From contig WPIO01000094.1 in the NCBI GenBank assembly GCA_009760855.2, positions 310,001-374,000 of the forward strand: a stretch of DNA of 64,000 bases, given 5' to 3'. Positions within the stretch are counted from its first letter, which is position 1. Every line of letters begins with the position of its first letter. Shown here piece after piece: positions 34,851-49,061 of the stretch. The notes under the pieces are model-generated. The model was not told the DNA's origin. It made no database searches and worked only from the letters and a program-made list of their open reading frames with translations. Source of the stretch: Cristatella mucedo. Lineage: Eukaryota > Bryozoa > Phylactolaemata > Cristatellidae. The position numbers were made by a program, and so were the translations under genes.

Positions 34851-37800
34851 TAAATTTATTAAGCACTTACAGGTAAAATAAATGAATTCAGTATAGACAT
34901 GTTACATGTCTAAAATTTGAATTTTAAGTTTCCTAATCTCAGTTTTCACTAGGTGCTGTTTAAAAAGTGATGTATTATTATGACTAAAAGAGTCTTTAGT
35001 CTAGCTGGTGAGCTGGTTAATACAATATCGGGCGATAAAGTCTTTAGAGTAGGATACGTTATTAAATTTAGCTGTATGTTTATCGCAACTGAAATTAACG
35101 GGTTCGTAAGTGTTCGAACTAAAAATTAGGAAAGATAAATATAATTATTGAAATTTAACTATCTCTTGTATAAGAAACACACAATTTACATATGGAGTAG
35201 CTTCCACTACAAAAAAAAAATGTCGGTGTTTGCCACCATGTTTAGGCAAGTACGAAGGCCAGTAGAGACAACTAAGATGTTGCAGAAGGCATGACATTTT
35301 TTGTAAGATTAAGGATCCACGATTTGAAGTCTTTCTAATGCATTGAAAATTGTGGTGTTATTAAGAAACTTTAATCTATTTTAAAATGCTAAAACTATCA
35401 ATGCAGCCATCTAATGCAGCTGTACTGGTTTGTATTAGTGGACTAACTGCACAAAACCTAAATTTGAACTATGGTCAATTTAATCAATTTATTTCAAAAA
35501 GAAAATTGCGAAATAGTTAATATAAAATAGTATGCATTACATTAGGATCCTATAAACAATGATACAAGCTCTCTGATTATTATGAAATTAGTTAACTTTC
35601 CGGCCCAACTTTCTATGCCTTTAGTTTACTAAATACAGAAATCCTATACGATAACTGCAGATCCAGTCTATCCTACAGCTATGTGCCACCTGATTTAGGT
35701 AGTAAATAACGTAATCTCAAATAGCCATTGGTGCTATCTGTTTCAATAAAAAACAAAGAAAATCATAGTAATAATAACAATAATTACACATTTGATATAT
35801 CGCCCTGATATAATTTAATTCATTTCTAGGCACTTTAAATTTGCTACAGAAGAGGCGCTACTGAATGGTTAGTGGTGGCATGTTCAATAAACAGCAATAA
35901 AAGCATGATGAGGAGTTTTGTGCACAGGATTAGCATGCTAGTATGAATAGCAGCAGCTTTCAAAGTGTCAGCGAGCATAAGCAGATTCTGGGCCAGTCAC
36001 AAGGACCAACAAAATGATGCTATAAATAGATGCAATTTTAGTTCCTTTTAAATGTGGTCAAGGCAGGAGTTGTCCAAATCAGAATAAAGTGGTTAAAACT
36101 GACCATTGAATTAAGTTTTAATATATTCAGAGTGAAAATCTGGTTTTAGTAAAGATAAATCAATCAAAGCTCCAGTAAACCAACCTAAAATTTGCCTAGA
36201 AAGTCATTTCAATTTTGCTACTAAGTTTTGTAACGAATTTGACAAACTGTGACATTGAGACGATGTTTCCTGATCGGGCACTGGTCAGTGTCATATTAGC
36301 TGCATGAGCATTAATAGGTATGGATATAAGTAAAATATATTTTGCATGCACATCTTGAAGTTTTCATAAATATCTATGGATTCTCCTAATAATAAATTGA
36401 CTCTAGTTTAAGCTCAACTAGAGTATCAAATCACAAGCTTTCATTTTATCTAAGGACAATGAATTAATAGTCTTATCTCTAAAGACGAGGTTTCCGGAGA
36501 ACGTACACATAGAGGATACTTTCAGCTAGCAGAAAGAAATGCAATATACACCATATTCTCTATTAGAAGTTGAAAAAAGTTGCAAATAGACCTTAGAGCA
36601 CAATGCAAATCATCAATCTCCACAGAAACCGAGTGACAGCAGGTTTCAGTGGTAATAAATAATTCTGCATTTCGCCTGACTGACTATGCTATAATACTTT
36701 TCCAATTAAGAGAACTCCTCAGACACTGATTTAAATAAATGGCTGATGCAATACCACCACCACTATTGTTAAAACGTAGTTTTAATTTACTAGAGCAACT
36801 TCGTTACTGCTTTTAAATCAGTTGAGTGTTAAACAAATCTTCTTCAATATATTGTCTACGCCAAAAATGGTCCGAGCGAAAATACACTTTGACTGAGCAG
36901 TCAACAGACATCAAGTTTTTTTTTATTGAGTGATGCACTAAAGGTAGGTATGTAACGCCGCGAAAAAGGAGATCACGACACAAATGTTTGTAGTTTTCAC
37001 CTCAAGTGACCACCACTGCTTTATGAACTAATGTCTTGTGACAGATTATAGTCCTATATTTTTAAAGTAATATATACCGGCAAATAATATTTTTATTGTG
37101 ATGCTTAGTGAGTCATCAGAATGTTTTTTACTTAAGGTCAATTGAGGTCTAGTTGAGTAGTCTTGTTCGCTGAGCCAACTAATGTTAGTATGACCTTCAC
37201 TAAATATTTATGCTTTGGCAGCACAGTAGCGAGCCAGTAAATTTTGACTTGATAATTCATTAATTAAAGCAGCCGCTAAAGGTCATGTGAATTATCAATG
37301 AATAATACTTACTTAGCAGCATCAATAGCAAATTCAAGCTGGTTGATTGGAAGTTGTTGAACTTTTCCAGCACGGATCCATACACGAGGCATGTCATGTG
37401 GGCGAACGCAATAAAGACGACCACAAGTACAACCATAAATGAAGTTATAGGTGAGATAATATATTTCAGAGTCGTGAAAAGCATGTCAATTCTGTTATTG
37501 AATCTCAATAATTTAAGACTCTTCAGAGTTGCTAAAAACGCTGTAAGTCCCAAACAGCTCACGTAACACTAAAATAAAGAAAACAGGTTATTTATTACTT
37601 TAAATTCTCCTCCCGTGTAATTGATTCGATAGTTCGCACAATATAAAGTCATATTAATGCTCCATAAGCTATTATGCCAATGTTAAATTGAGAAAACATA
37701 TCCATAATAAACCTTCCAGGCTACTGATGATGCCTCAGACGAAATAAAGTAAGTTGTTCGGGATATAAACCTGATTGAAGGAATGCAATATGAATCCTAA

Positions 37801-40800
37801 GCAATGCGAATGTCATACAAGGTATATATATATATATATTTAGTGACTAATTTGTATAGCTTCAAATGTATCCCGACGGAAGAGCCTTAGCGGCTATCGT
37901 CACTGGTGAGTTGGCAATAGAGGTTCGCCAAATTCAGGACTGGAACCCAAAACTTCGGTTGTGAATATCAAGAACCACACCTCCTAAGCTATGGTAATGA
38001 CTGACACTCTGATCGTGGAACCAAGCAACCCTTTGCTTAGTTTCATCTACACTACAGGTTTTGACGCTTTCGTCAATGAATCGGCAATCTGTGTTGCTAC
38101 AAAGTCTGGACGAGGTGGGCAGCCTGAAAGCTTTGCTGCTACCACTGAAAGCAGCGATCCGTGGTTCAGAGCTTCTGTTCTCTGTGCTATTGCAGGGATT
38201 AGGCAAATAAGTCACCGTAATGGGCTCCCTTTTGGGGCCTAGTTCTATCCGCATGTGGATACAGGTACACCGTGTTCTTAGTGGAAGTTCACAGGAAGCA
38301 CATATCAGGGCAGTGTATGTCGAATGGTTAGGTATAAGTCCGTGTTTGAACTCTCAAGCGATACGTACTATATTAATGTAGCTCCATGACTAGACCACAA
38401 CTCTTTGCAGTGTTTTGAGAAAAAAAGAATTACAGGCTGTCGTATAGATGAAATTTCCTCCGCTTCTCACAGTACATACTTTTGAGGTCATATTCGAGCG
38501 TGCACCAAATCTTACAAGCCCATACGAGAAATGTAGTGACCAATCAGGAATCGAGAACGCGGGCAAAGAGCACTGACAGTAAGTGACAAAAATACCTCAA
38601 GGAAAGCAGTTGAAGGTGGAGAAGTAATCCTTCTCTAATGAACTTAAAATATTAAAAAAAGTAAAAATTTTCTGGTAAATGCCTCCTCGGATTATTTTTC
38701 TTGGGCAAATGGCTTGCAATTTCTCAATTGCGGTCACTATATTCCATGCGAGGCAGTTCCGAGTTTATGGTATTATGACTGAAGCAAATTGTGGTATTAT
38801 TTTTTAGTAGGCACGCTGGTTTATATAAAATTACATTATGGATAGCGCTAAGGCTACTGCATATAATAGCGACGGGATAATTATTCTTAAATAATAATAA
38901 TATGGTTGCTTTTAAATTGCAAAACGTTCTAGATAACTTAGTCATACTCTTGGCTAATTAAATCAACAGCAAGAGAAGACACGAGCTTCTAGTAAGAAAT
39001 CGATCTACCTCATTCCAGTAGGAAGCCAACTGAAAATTCACATATTTAGTTGGCATATGCTGAGACACTTTCGCTTTAACTTCCTGGAGAGTACCAATCT
39101 TGCTTGTAAAAAGGATTATGGCGACGTAGCAAAGTAGAAGGGTGATTAGATCCAAAATATGTCCAGGGCTCTAAAAATAAAAAAAATACCTCGGCACAAT
39201 TTTACACACCAGCTTGAAGTAATGGGAAGGCTACTTTAAATTTTCTTCCTGTTATTTATGCAGTTTTATCCTTTACTAACTTTGCTAGAGAAACTAGAAG
39301 CTTTTTTTGCGTTGAGTCCTACTGACATGCTGCACACATCCATGCCTGCAAACACGATACAGTCAGGTTATCTCAGACAAAAACACTGACTCAAACTTGT
39401 TCGTAAAGATGGGCTGATTATTTTGAACTGCACAATAATAGCGATATACATTTTTCTATTAAGGCAAGCATAAACAGTAAACACAGACGACAATAATTAG
39501 CCACTCTAGTTTGGCTAGGGGTAACGTATTCGCTTCCAACCACAGAGGCCGAGGGCTGCAGCCCTGCTGCACATGTAAAGTGTGTGAACCATTTGTCTTC
39601 CCTAGCTCTTTTTAATAATAATAATAAGAAGGATAATGTACTTGGTAAAGCGCCCTCAGAGAACTTAATCTCTTTCTAGGCACTTTAAATTTGCTACAAA
39701 GGTAAATGCAATTGAATGGTAAGTAAAATCATGCTTGAAAAATCAACAAAATGAATTACATGGTTAGGGGTGACATGCACAGGGTCAGCACGCAAATGTG
39801 GTTAGTGACAGCATGCACAGTGTCAGCACGCATAAGCACGTGAAGGCCGAATCACAGGGACCCACTAAATGCTGTCCTAGATAGGTGTGTTTTTAAGTTC
39901 CTTTTAAATGTGGTCAGGTCAGGGGATGTTCTGACTCAGGTCGGGAGGGAGTTCCAGGCTTTGGGAGAATACAAACTAAATGCCCTGTCTCTAAAGGATT
40001 TAAGGTTTTGTACGAGGTATTTTTAGACTGTTGGATTCCGAAAAGCGGGTGGTACGATGCTTGGCCTGATAAGGGAGTATGTCGGAGAGATAGCCTGGGG
40101 CCATAGAATGAAGGGACCTAAAAGTGAGCGACAAAACCTTGAAGTCAATCCGTTGCTTGACTGGTAGCCAGTGCAGGTCGGCGAGAAAAGGAGTAATGTG
40201 GCAACTGCGACGCTCACGACAGACAAGCCTAGCTGCTGAGTTTTGCACCAGCTGCAATCGCCTGATCGCACATGCTGGTAGGCCAGTAAGCAGTGAGTTG
40301 CAGAAATCGAGACGAGATGTCACGAATGCATGGACTAACTTAGACTTGGTATCCTTATCTAAACAAGCCCTAATTTTAGCCATGTTATGAAGCTTTTTGA
40401 AGGACGTTAATGTAAAAATGGACTTAGTTGCACCTGCTACATTAAAAAGCCTGACCTCCAGATACTAAGAAAAACTTTTGAAGTATTTTTCAGTCAGGGA
40501 GTGAGTCGTTGAACTACTGAGAAAAAGTAGCAGCAACAGCGTGCCTTCTAAAAGCGCTGCGTTTGCGAATTCACGAGGAGAGTAATTTAGTGTATTGCAA
40601 TGTATCTACGTCCGTAACTAAACAAAGCCACAACGAATGAATGGTTGCTACGCAGGAGAGTTTTTTACAGCTCACTGAGAGCCACGCAGCTTTCGGTACG
40701 CATTTTTTTGCCAACAGGGGTCGTCTCACGAAACAAGACAGGAATTGGAAAGCATAGGAATGTCACGAGAGCAGTTGAAGTCGTGAGTAGCTGGAAGTAG

Positions 40801-43800
40801 CGGTCCATAACCGCTGGAAAGGATGTTCCATAGTCGGCAGTACGAGATTAGTTGTCGTTGCGTAAGAACCGTAAACGGCAGTTCTACAGTCTACGACCTG
40901 CACAGGTAAATCTTCTCTCGCCAACGATCGCCAAGGACCAAGTTCTTGTGGATCTTTTGAAGTCAGCTCTTCAGGTGCTGACCTCTGATGCCCAGATATA
41001 GCAGCAGTGTCAGATGACATCTTTCCAGTTTTTCAGTATTTACACCTTACTTTATTCTTTGGCTCCAGCGTATCTGTCAGATCTACTCCCCCACCAGGCC
41101 GAGCATCGTACCACCCGCTTTTCGGAATTCAGCAGTTTACCAATACCTCGTACAAATCTAAAATTCTTTGGAAGCAGTGCATTTGTTTGTATGCTCCCAA
41201 AGCCTGGAACTCACTCCCGACTTGAGTCAGAACATCCCCTGACTTGACCACATTTAAAAATAATTTAAAAACACACCTATTTTGGACAGCATTTGCTGGA
41301 TTCCTGTGATTCGTCCTTTATGTGCTTATACGTGCTGTAACTGGGCATGCTGCCACTAACAAAATTGGCATGCTGACCCAGTGCATGTCACCCCTGACCA
41401 TGTTATTCATGTTGTTTTGTCAAGCATGATATTACTCACCATTCAATTGCATTTCCCCTTGCTGCAAATCTAAACCGCCTTGAATGACATTGAGTTCTCT
41501 AAGGGTGCTTTATCAAGTACCTAATAATTATTAATAATAATATTACTCGTTTTTTCTTGATTTTAGTCGTTTGATATGACGAGGTGGATGTTAGGGTTAC
41601 CGTTGTAGCTCGTAAATTATTGGGCTACACGAAGTGCAGTCTTCCGTCGAACCTTCGTTTGTCTCAGTTGCTAGAACTTCATCATAAAAAGACACCTCTT
41701 CTCATCTTTGTGACATTTCAAGCTGCACCGGGCTGTCTTATCTTGTAAGTGGGGAAACATTTTGATCATCCTTTCAAAGTGTCCGACTGTGGTAGGCTAT
41801 CAGAGACTGCAGTAGGCTAATATTTACATTGACTACCCTGCCCACAGCCAGATCTTCTCATTAAAAATCTGCTCAAAAACGCTCGTTTTGTAAACCACGT
41901 GAATATTTAAGCTACAATCGCTTGGTCATATCGTGGATGTCATTGTACTACGGATATCTGGCAAAGTCACCTTGTAGCATGCCATCTGGTGCTCACGGAT
42001 CATTTGTAGCCTTGTTTACTGTTCATGCCACGTGATGCGTGCTGCGTAACTTTGGTTTGTCCCTTAGGGTAAGTAATTGCACTTATGAAGTATTGGAAAT
42101 GCTACTATAAGGCAGGTTTTGCGTATTCCCCCAACTAAGCCGGAAGAACTCAGCAAGCATATCTGCTGTCAAGTTAGCATGAAATCAATTTTCTTTTACC
42201 AAAGTGATTGCCTATGCATTAATGACATCTTGATTCGACTTTTGTACCTTACTGCTTGCTCATCTACCATCCTATGCAGTAATTTGCTCACAGCTGGTTC
42301 CGAGCTCCACAGCTAGGCTTACCTGTTTTGCGCAAGACAGTTTTTACACCACACCTTTTCACGCCAACTTGTAGTGGCTCCCAGTATACCAATGCATTGT
42401 CAGTTTTCTGTCGCTCAATTTTAGGTTCTTTTGTTCTTTGGATTCAGCTAAACTAGCAGGTTAGCTCCCTAAGTAGGCTAAGCACTCCATGGTGTTTTTT
42501 TCTGAATCTAATCATCTACCTATACGTCGTATCAACTGAGAGTCCTTTGGAGACCCTGCCGTTAGTACGTATACTCACGATACCTGGAGTTCCCGATTGG
42601 TTTCACGACATCTCGTGATTTGAACACATTTAAAAAGAAAAAAGCGCACATATTTATCATTTTATTTAGTGGGCCCATGGTACTTGCCCTTTCTGTTTTT
42701 AATGCAGCTAAAACTGTGCATGCTGACCTGTGCACTTCACCTCTCCCAATTTATGGTTGTCGTAATTGCACTAGCTTTCAATAACCACTGAAGAATGCTG
42801 TCGGTGCATCATTTTTAAAGTGCTTAGAAAGAGCTTGAGTTTTTTAAGGTTCTAGGCAAATGTATCGCTATTAGTAATGCATACAAATAATAAGAGTATA
42901 GAGAATTGCAAATCATTAAAGTTGGAGAAAAAAGGCTTACAGTTGTGATGGGTGGATATATGTAAATGACATAGCGCTACAAGTGTGAGCCGTGATGGCA
43001 CACTAGGTAAGGTGGTTGCTTTTTAAGATCTCGGTCCCGAGGCAGCGGGTTCGAGTCCTGCAGTAATTGGTTCTTCATCGCACCTGCAAGTGGTAGTCAT
43101 AGCAATAAAGGCTTATCATTTTTATACATATGATTATTTTAAATCAGATAATAATATTATTATTCAGCCTGAGTGGCCAATGATAACATGATATAAAAGT
43201 GAATTATGGAAATCGGAAGAGGCTGAATTGAAACATGTTGAGGACGAAAGACATGCGGGTCGAAGTTGAAAGGTAGGTAATAGGGGGTAATAAAGAACTG
43301 GGGGGAAGGTAGATTGAGAGGATGTATATATCGACGCAGTTTCGTTCCTCCACTTGCACAAAATTGGCGAAGAAAGCTTTTTCTCCGTATGCTCTAGGCT
43401 ACTGAACTCACTTCCGTAATTCCAAGCAACGACACTTACTATCCTACTGCCGACGCAAACACATCCTTTCGGGCCGTACTTCGGAACGACTTCCCTTATA
43501 CTCAAAACTTCAACTGCTCTCCAGACGCAGCTACGCTTCCTACTTTCGGTTCGTTTGATTAGATTAAGTATCTTGGACGCCGAAAACGCACATAATGGAT
43601 ACCGAACGCTCATAAAATGCCTGCTTAATACCGCGTAGGCTTTGAGGAATCACTAGAAAAAGATTCCTCCATTACCCCGACACAGCCTTTTGTTTTCCTG
43701 CAGTTACAGTCAAATCTAAGTGCCTACATTACAACGGAAAAACATTATCTGAGATAAAATAGGCAAACTGCAGTTTTCTTTAGAAAGTGCATTTGTTGAT

Positions 43801-46800
43801 AGTCGTAACTTTCAATCAATTGTCGTAGCCCAATAGATGGAATAAAAATATTTTTAATGAGGCGGTAATGAATACGGTAGTCTTAGGCAAACGTTAAGTA
43901 GGAGTGTTTCGGTAATGAAGTGCTGGAATACGGAAACGTCATTTAGGAATATGTTTGGGTAATTCCAAACAGCAGCTACGATTTTCTAGTCTTGACTATC
44001 TTTGGATTTCTGTCACTAAAATATTGCGTATTTCGCGTAGCTAAACTTCGAATGCACGAAGCTCATATGCACTTTCTTCAGTATGCAGAGTTCGTCATTA
44101 GCGACGTTGTTGTTGAGTTTTGGCGAAAAGATAATGAGCTGACCGGATTCCATGGATGCTCGTTGTTATCACAGTGATGGTCTAACATGGTTCAATAAAG
44201 TTCTGCTTGCTTCGCTACTCAGTTACTTCGGTGCTAAGTTATGCATCCCGGTCTGTAACTCCACTAGGCCGTAAAGACAATGCGGCTGTTACGCAGGAGA
44301 ATTGTATTCAGTCCACTCACAGCCTAGGCGGCTTTCGGTAAGCATTTGATAGCCAGCATACTTCATCTCACTCAACGAAGAGAAAGCCGGAAGCATAGCA
44401 GAGTCAGGTGAGCAGTTGAGGTAGTGAGTAGCATGGAAGTAGTTGCTCAGGATCGCTGAAAACGATGTGCCATAGTCGGCAGCTGTAGGGCAGTTGTCGA
44501 TGAGTAAGAAACTTTGAATACTCACTGGTTCACAATGGCTTGCAGCAACTACTGTTTTTCTGCGGGTTAACTGATCTAATTGTTGTACCTATTTTTGTAA
44601 ATAATTGTATCACAGAGCGGACATCACTCTTATTTCATGCATTTTATTCGTCAGCCCCTACTAAAGAATCTGCTTTACGTTTATGGTCTACAATCTTTAA
44701 ACGTGTTTTCTGTCAGAGAATAAAACAAAACTCTCCCACGAAGAATAAGAATCCCACTATTTTTAATTATGTCCCTCGCATAGCAAAGGTGGACTTAGCA
44801 CCACGTCAGATTAGTAACGCTCATTGTATCAGCCAAATTAGTAGGCAAATCGGTATTAAAAGAGTTCTTGATTCAGAGAGATTGAGAGAGAGAGAGAAAA
44901 CTGCGTGAATGCCAGGGCAGACGTTAAAAAAACGCTTTTAAAGTCATGGTCTCTTGAAGTCGCAGCAGTTTCACGTTAAATTTCAACTACCGTGGAGAAG
45001 CTTGCAGCTGCATGTGCAATCGTCAAGCTCTGAAAATAGTTTTCTTTGTGTCTGTGACTGACCTTCGTGGTACTGCTGTGAACGTACTTTAAATGCACTA
45101 CGGACGAATCAGTGTAGATCTAACTTCTGGGAAGTAGCAACTGAATAAGTAACTATGTAGCTGATGGATAAACGCCTTAAAAAATTCTAAACAATGGTTT
45201 AACCTGTAGTCACAAAGTGCTTTGAAAGGCTAGTCAGTTGGGCAGGAAATACTAACGGAATTGATCGAGCCTATTTTTGAAACTCTTCAAATAATAACAA
45301 ATTTCGTTTGAACAAGTTTTTTTCACAACAATTGCTTGATTTTGAAAGGCTTAGATAGAAAAATAATAGGTGAATTATTGATCAACGTATATCAAAGAAA
45401 GCTGAGCTCATACTTGCCACGAACAATTAAAAGTGCTGGACATATTCATTATATACCTTAATGTAGTTCCGTTTTTTCTTTCTGATGAGAATAAATTCAT
45501 GAAACGAAAAATACGCCACGAAAATTAAGCTGCCAATTTCAGCTATTAGGGTGGCCAATAAACCATCTCTTTCGTAAGGGTCATACCTCATCAGGCTTAT
45601 TTTGTAGGTCAGTTTCGTCACTGGGAAAAAGTAAACAGATCGCAAACTATTAAAGTTGCTACTAAAATGAACCTAACACAAACGCCAAATAAAAAAATTA
45701 CGAGAGAAATGCCTAACACAAAGCAAACAAATTCATGATAGAAATAATCTCTCTAAATCACGAATTTTTTTAGCATGATTACCTAGCGGCTAAACATTTA
45801 TTAGATTGGCCTAGTGCACAGAGAAACATAAGCAAAATGTAAAGTGCCTAGAAAGAGATTGAGTTCTCTGAGAGCGCTTTATCAAGTTTATTATTATTAT
45901 TATTAGTATTAAGCCGCCGGTGAACCACAAAGGACCTCAAAAATTGTTAGGCAATTTTTACAATTGCATGGTTAATTCAGCAAGTTATGATAATCGGATA
46001 TATTGATACGCTCAGCCTAAAGTGTAGATCGTTAGGCCTCAGGTGCCCTTTAAAGACCTTAAGATTAAGTGATGAGTTTTATCTATCAATATGGCTGTGC
46101 CCTACAAAAATGAAGTAGATCTCCACATCAGGCTGTGTTAAACTGATCATGTTACCTTGTTATGTGACTTCTAGAGAGAAAATAACTTCAATTTACGTGA
46201 CTTATATTTAGTTATTGAACTAATTTTAAGGTTACTTATGAATAGGATTACGATTAGCATTTATATGGTCAGGAAAAATTGCAATGGAATGATAAAAGTT
46301 GCAATTCTCCTTTTTGTAGAACTGAAAATGCTTTCCACGTTAATGATTTAAGCTTTATAGTATAACGAGTGGTTAGTCATGTCACCTTTTCCTATTTTAG
46401 GGGTTGCATTAAGAGTTTTTCAAAATTTATTCGTAACATAACGATAGAACAAATGTGGAAGTATTAAAAACAACATTATCATCAGGGCGTATAAATATGG
46501 GCTAGTTTACGCATCCCTACGTCCCAAATGGTAGTGCTACATTTGGGAGTGAGTGACCCCATTCAGATTTATCGTCTATCTAACATCTAAGCACAATGCG
46601 ATTACCCATTAACTTATGGCAAAGAAGGTTCTGCTTGAATTTTGTAAGTGGCTTAAGCGTAACGTCCACATTTATAGGACCAGTTTTGGTATTAATGCAT
46701 TCAGCCTAACTGCATATAACTAAAATGTCAGTTGCCAGCTCTAATTTTAAAGTCAGCAAGATCATTATCTATCACAATTTCATTATTAAGAAAATCGCAT

Positions 46801-48921
46801 AGTGCCTACAGAAACATTCGATTTGTTTTTCACCACCTTGCACCTGTTTTCGTATTGCACTCCTCCAGCCAATATCGCTGGATACTAAAAAGGTATGGAC
46901 GTGAACTCAGTTGAAACTCAATATTGGAAGTCCTTATTTGATTTAACAGCCTCTTGTATGGCGGCTGAGAATCCTTCTCGGCTGTCACCACAGCTATCAG
47001 ATTTGAATACATTATCTCCAAAATGTGAGATTAAAACCCAGCTCCACTGCTATGAAGATCAAGCACCTTACCTAGGGGCTGTTGGGGCCTTTACCAATAA
47101 CCTCAATGACTTGGCATGATTTAGCAAAAGTTGGTCTTACAGAATGTTATGACGCAACTGCACCGAATTTTACTAATAATGCATGCCTAAGCAAATAGCT
47201 ACATTATCTCAAGTAATTTACTCTGCTTTAGTCAGATTTTGTCTATTGGGAATAGGCAAACTTGCCCTTTGATGAGAATTCTTCATTAATTCATTGCACA
47301 GTAAACTCGGCGTTTATGGACAGCGGTATCGTAAGCATATTCAATACTAATGTGAACTGCATGGAAAAAACTGGTTTCGGCAAACTGAACTTTAGTTAAG
47401 CCTTTACGATTATTATTGGTACCAATTATTTGCTGAATTTTCTTATGGTCATTTTAATAGTGTCCAAAGAGTACATGGTGAGTTCGCCTATTTAAAATAA
47501 AAACTGTGATCTACATGCTACATCAATAATAACATTTTGAATGACACATTTCCACCGCACCCTAAGAAAACCTAATCTCTCTCTGGACATTTTACTAATA
47601 ATGTATAGGAAGCACGACCAAGTAGTTAGTGGTTGCATGTAAATTATCAATAGTCATAGCATTGTTGGAGATGAAATGCACCATTTTCACCCGTAGAGTA
47701 TGGATAGTGGTAACATGACAAGTGAGAGCAGGCACGCTTACACAAATATCGAATCACTAGAACACGACAACTGCTTTAAGAAACACGTGCCTCTCTAAAT
47801 TCCCTTTAAGCATAATAAAAGTACCATCTCCAAAGCATTTGAGATTCAAGTGAGGTACTGCGACTCCTTTCAATGTAACAGTTTTTTGTACTAGCAACTA
47901 ATTACATAAGTATTCCAGTGATTAAAACGAAAGATGGCTTAAATCTCTAATCACTCACCTCTTAAGTTGGTGTTCTAAGAAAACTATCTCTTGATACATG
48001 ATTATAATCTTAATTGTTTGGGTGAAGGCACACTAGGTAAGCAACTTTTAGCCTCGATTACCCACGGCAAGGCAGATGCACTTTACAGCATCGGTCCAGA
48101 GGTCGTGATGTGTAATATAGTACTGTGGGTGACTCTGTATCACACCAGCAAGTGGCGGTGATAGCTGTAAAGGTTCTTTTGTCATTACACAAAATAGTTT
48201 GTTAAATTATAAAATATTTGTAATGCATTCATAGTCTTTAGAGAGTCACTCTAAATATACAAAGTCTCAATATCAAGCAGCAGCTTCAAACGCGAAGTGG
48301 AATCTCACTATCTAAGATTTGTCATCGGATGCTGATAAACAACTCAATCGAGTCGGGTCAGGAGGTAAATTTCTTAGCCGATGGGGGATTAATTACAATT
48401 TAGGCGGGAGCCAGAGAGTGAAGGTACGTACCCAAACTTAAAAGTTGGATTCCTGATATCGACTATTGCAAAAAGTTAAACCCAAATCTGATCTATGAAT
48501 ATATATATATATATAACGTAATCTTTGAAGTTAGAAACATCGTTCCTAGTGAACGTCTGATCAATTTTTTAATACTATGAATGTATAACTGGATGCTGCA
48601 TCTTATCAAATTTTAGAACTGAACTTCAACTCCATTGATGTCTGACATTAAGCGAAGTGTTCACGACAGAAATTAATCCAAGTACATTGGCTCCTAGTCT
48701 CCACTCGCAGGGCTATATATTGTTGCATTAGGTATTTAAAAGCTGTCCGATATCGGCTTTTGAATAAATTCTAAAGATTGAAAATACGCGAGAACTAGTT
48801 TCTCCCTAAATTAAGGGCCACATTTCAGATTAAAAGAAATTCCAGTGAAATTTATCAATTTAACGTAGTGCTGTATTATATCTCCGTCTGTAAAAAGAAA
48901 AGCAGGAAATAACGCCTATGG

Positions 48922-49010
<89 letters not shown>

Positions 49011-49015
49011 TGTGT

Positions 49016-49061
<46 letters not shown>

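Noticed and set aside
43164-43613. Minus-strand 149-codon frame
   Set aside because: It runs antisense across a diverged LINE-B fragment, so its openness is accidental.
44540-44908. Plus-strand 122-codon frame
   Set aside because: Ends in a GA microsatellite, no motif recognised, and lies inside an intron of the opposite-strand gene.
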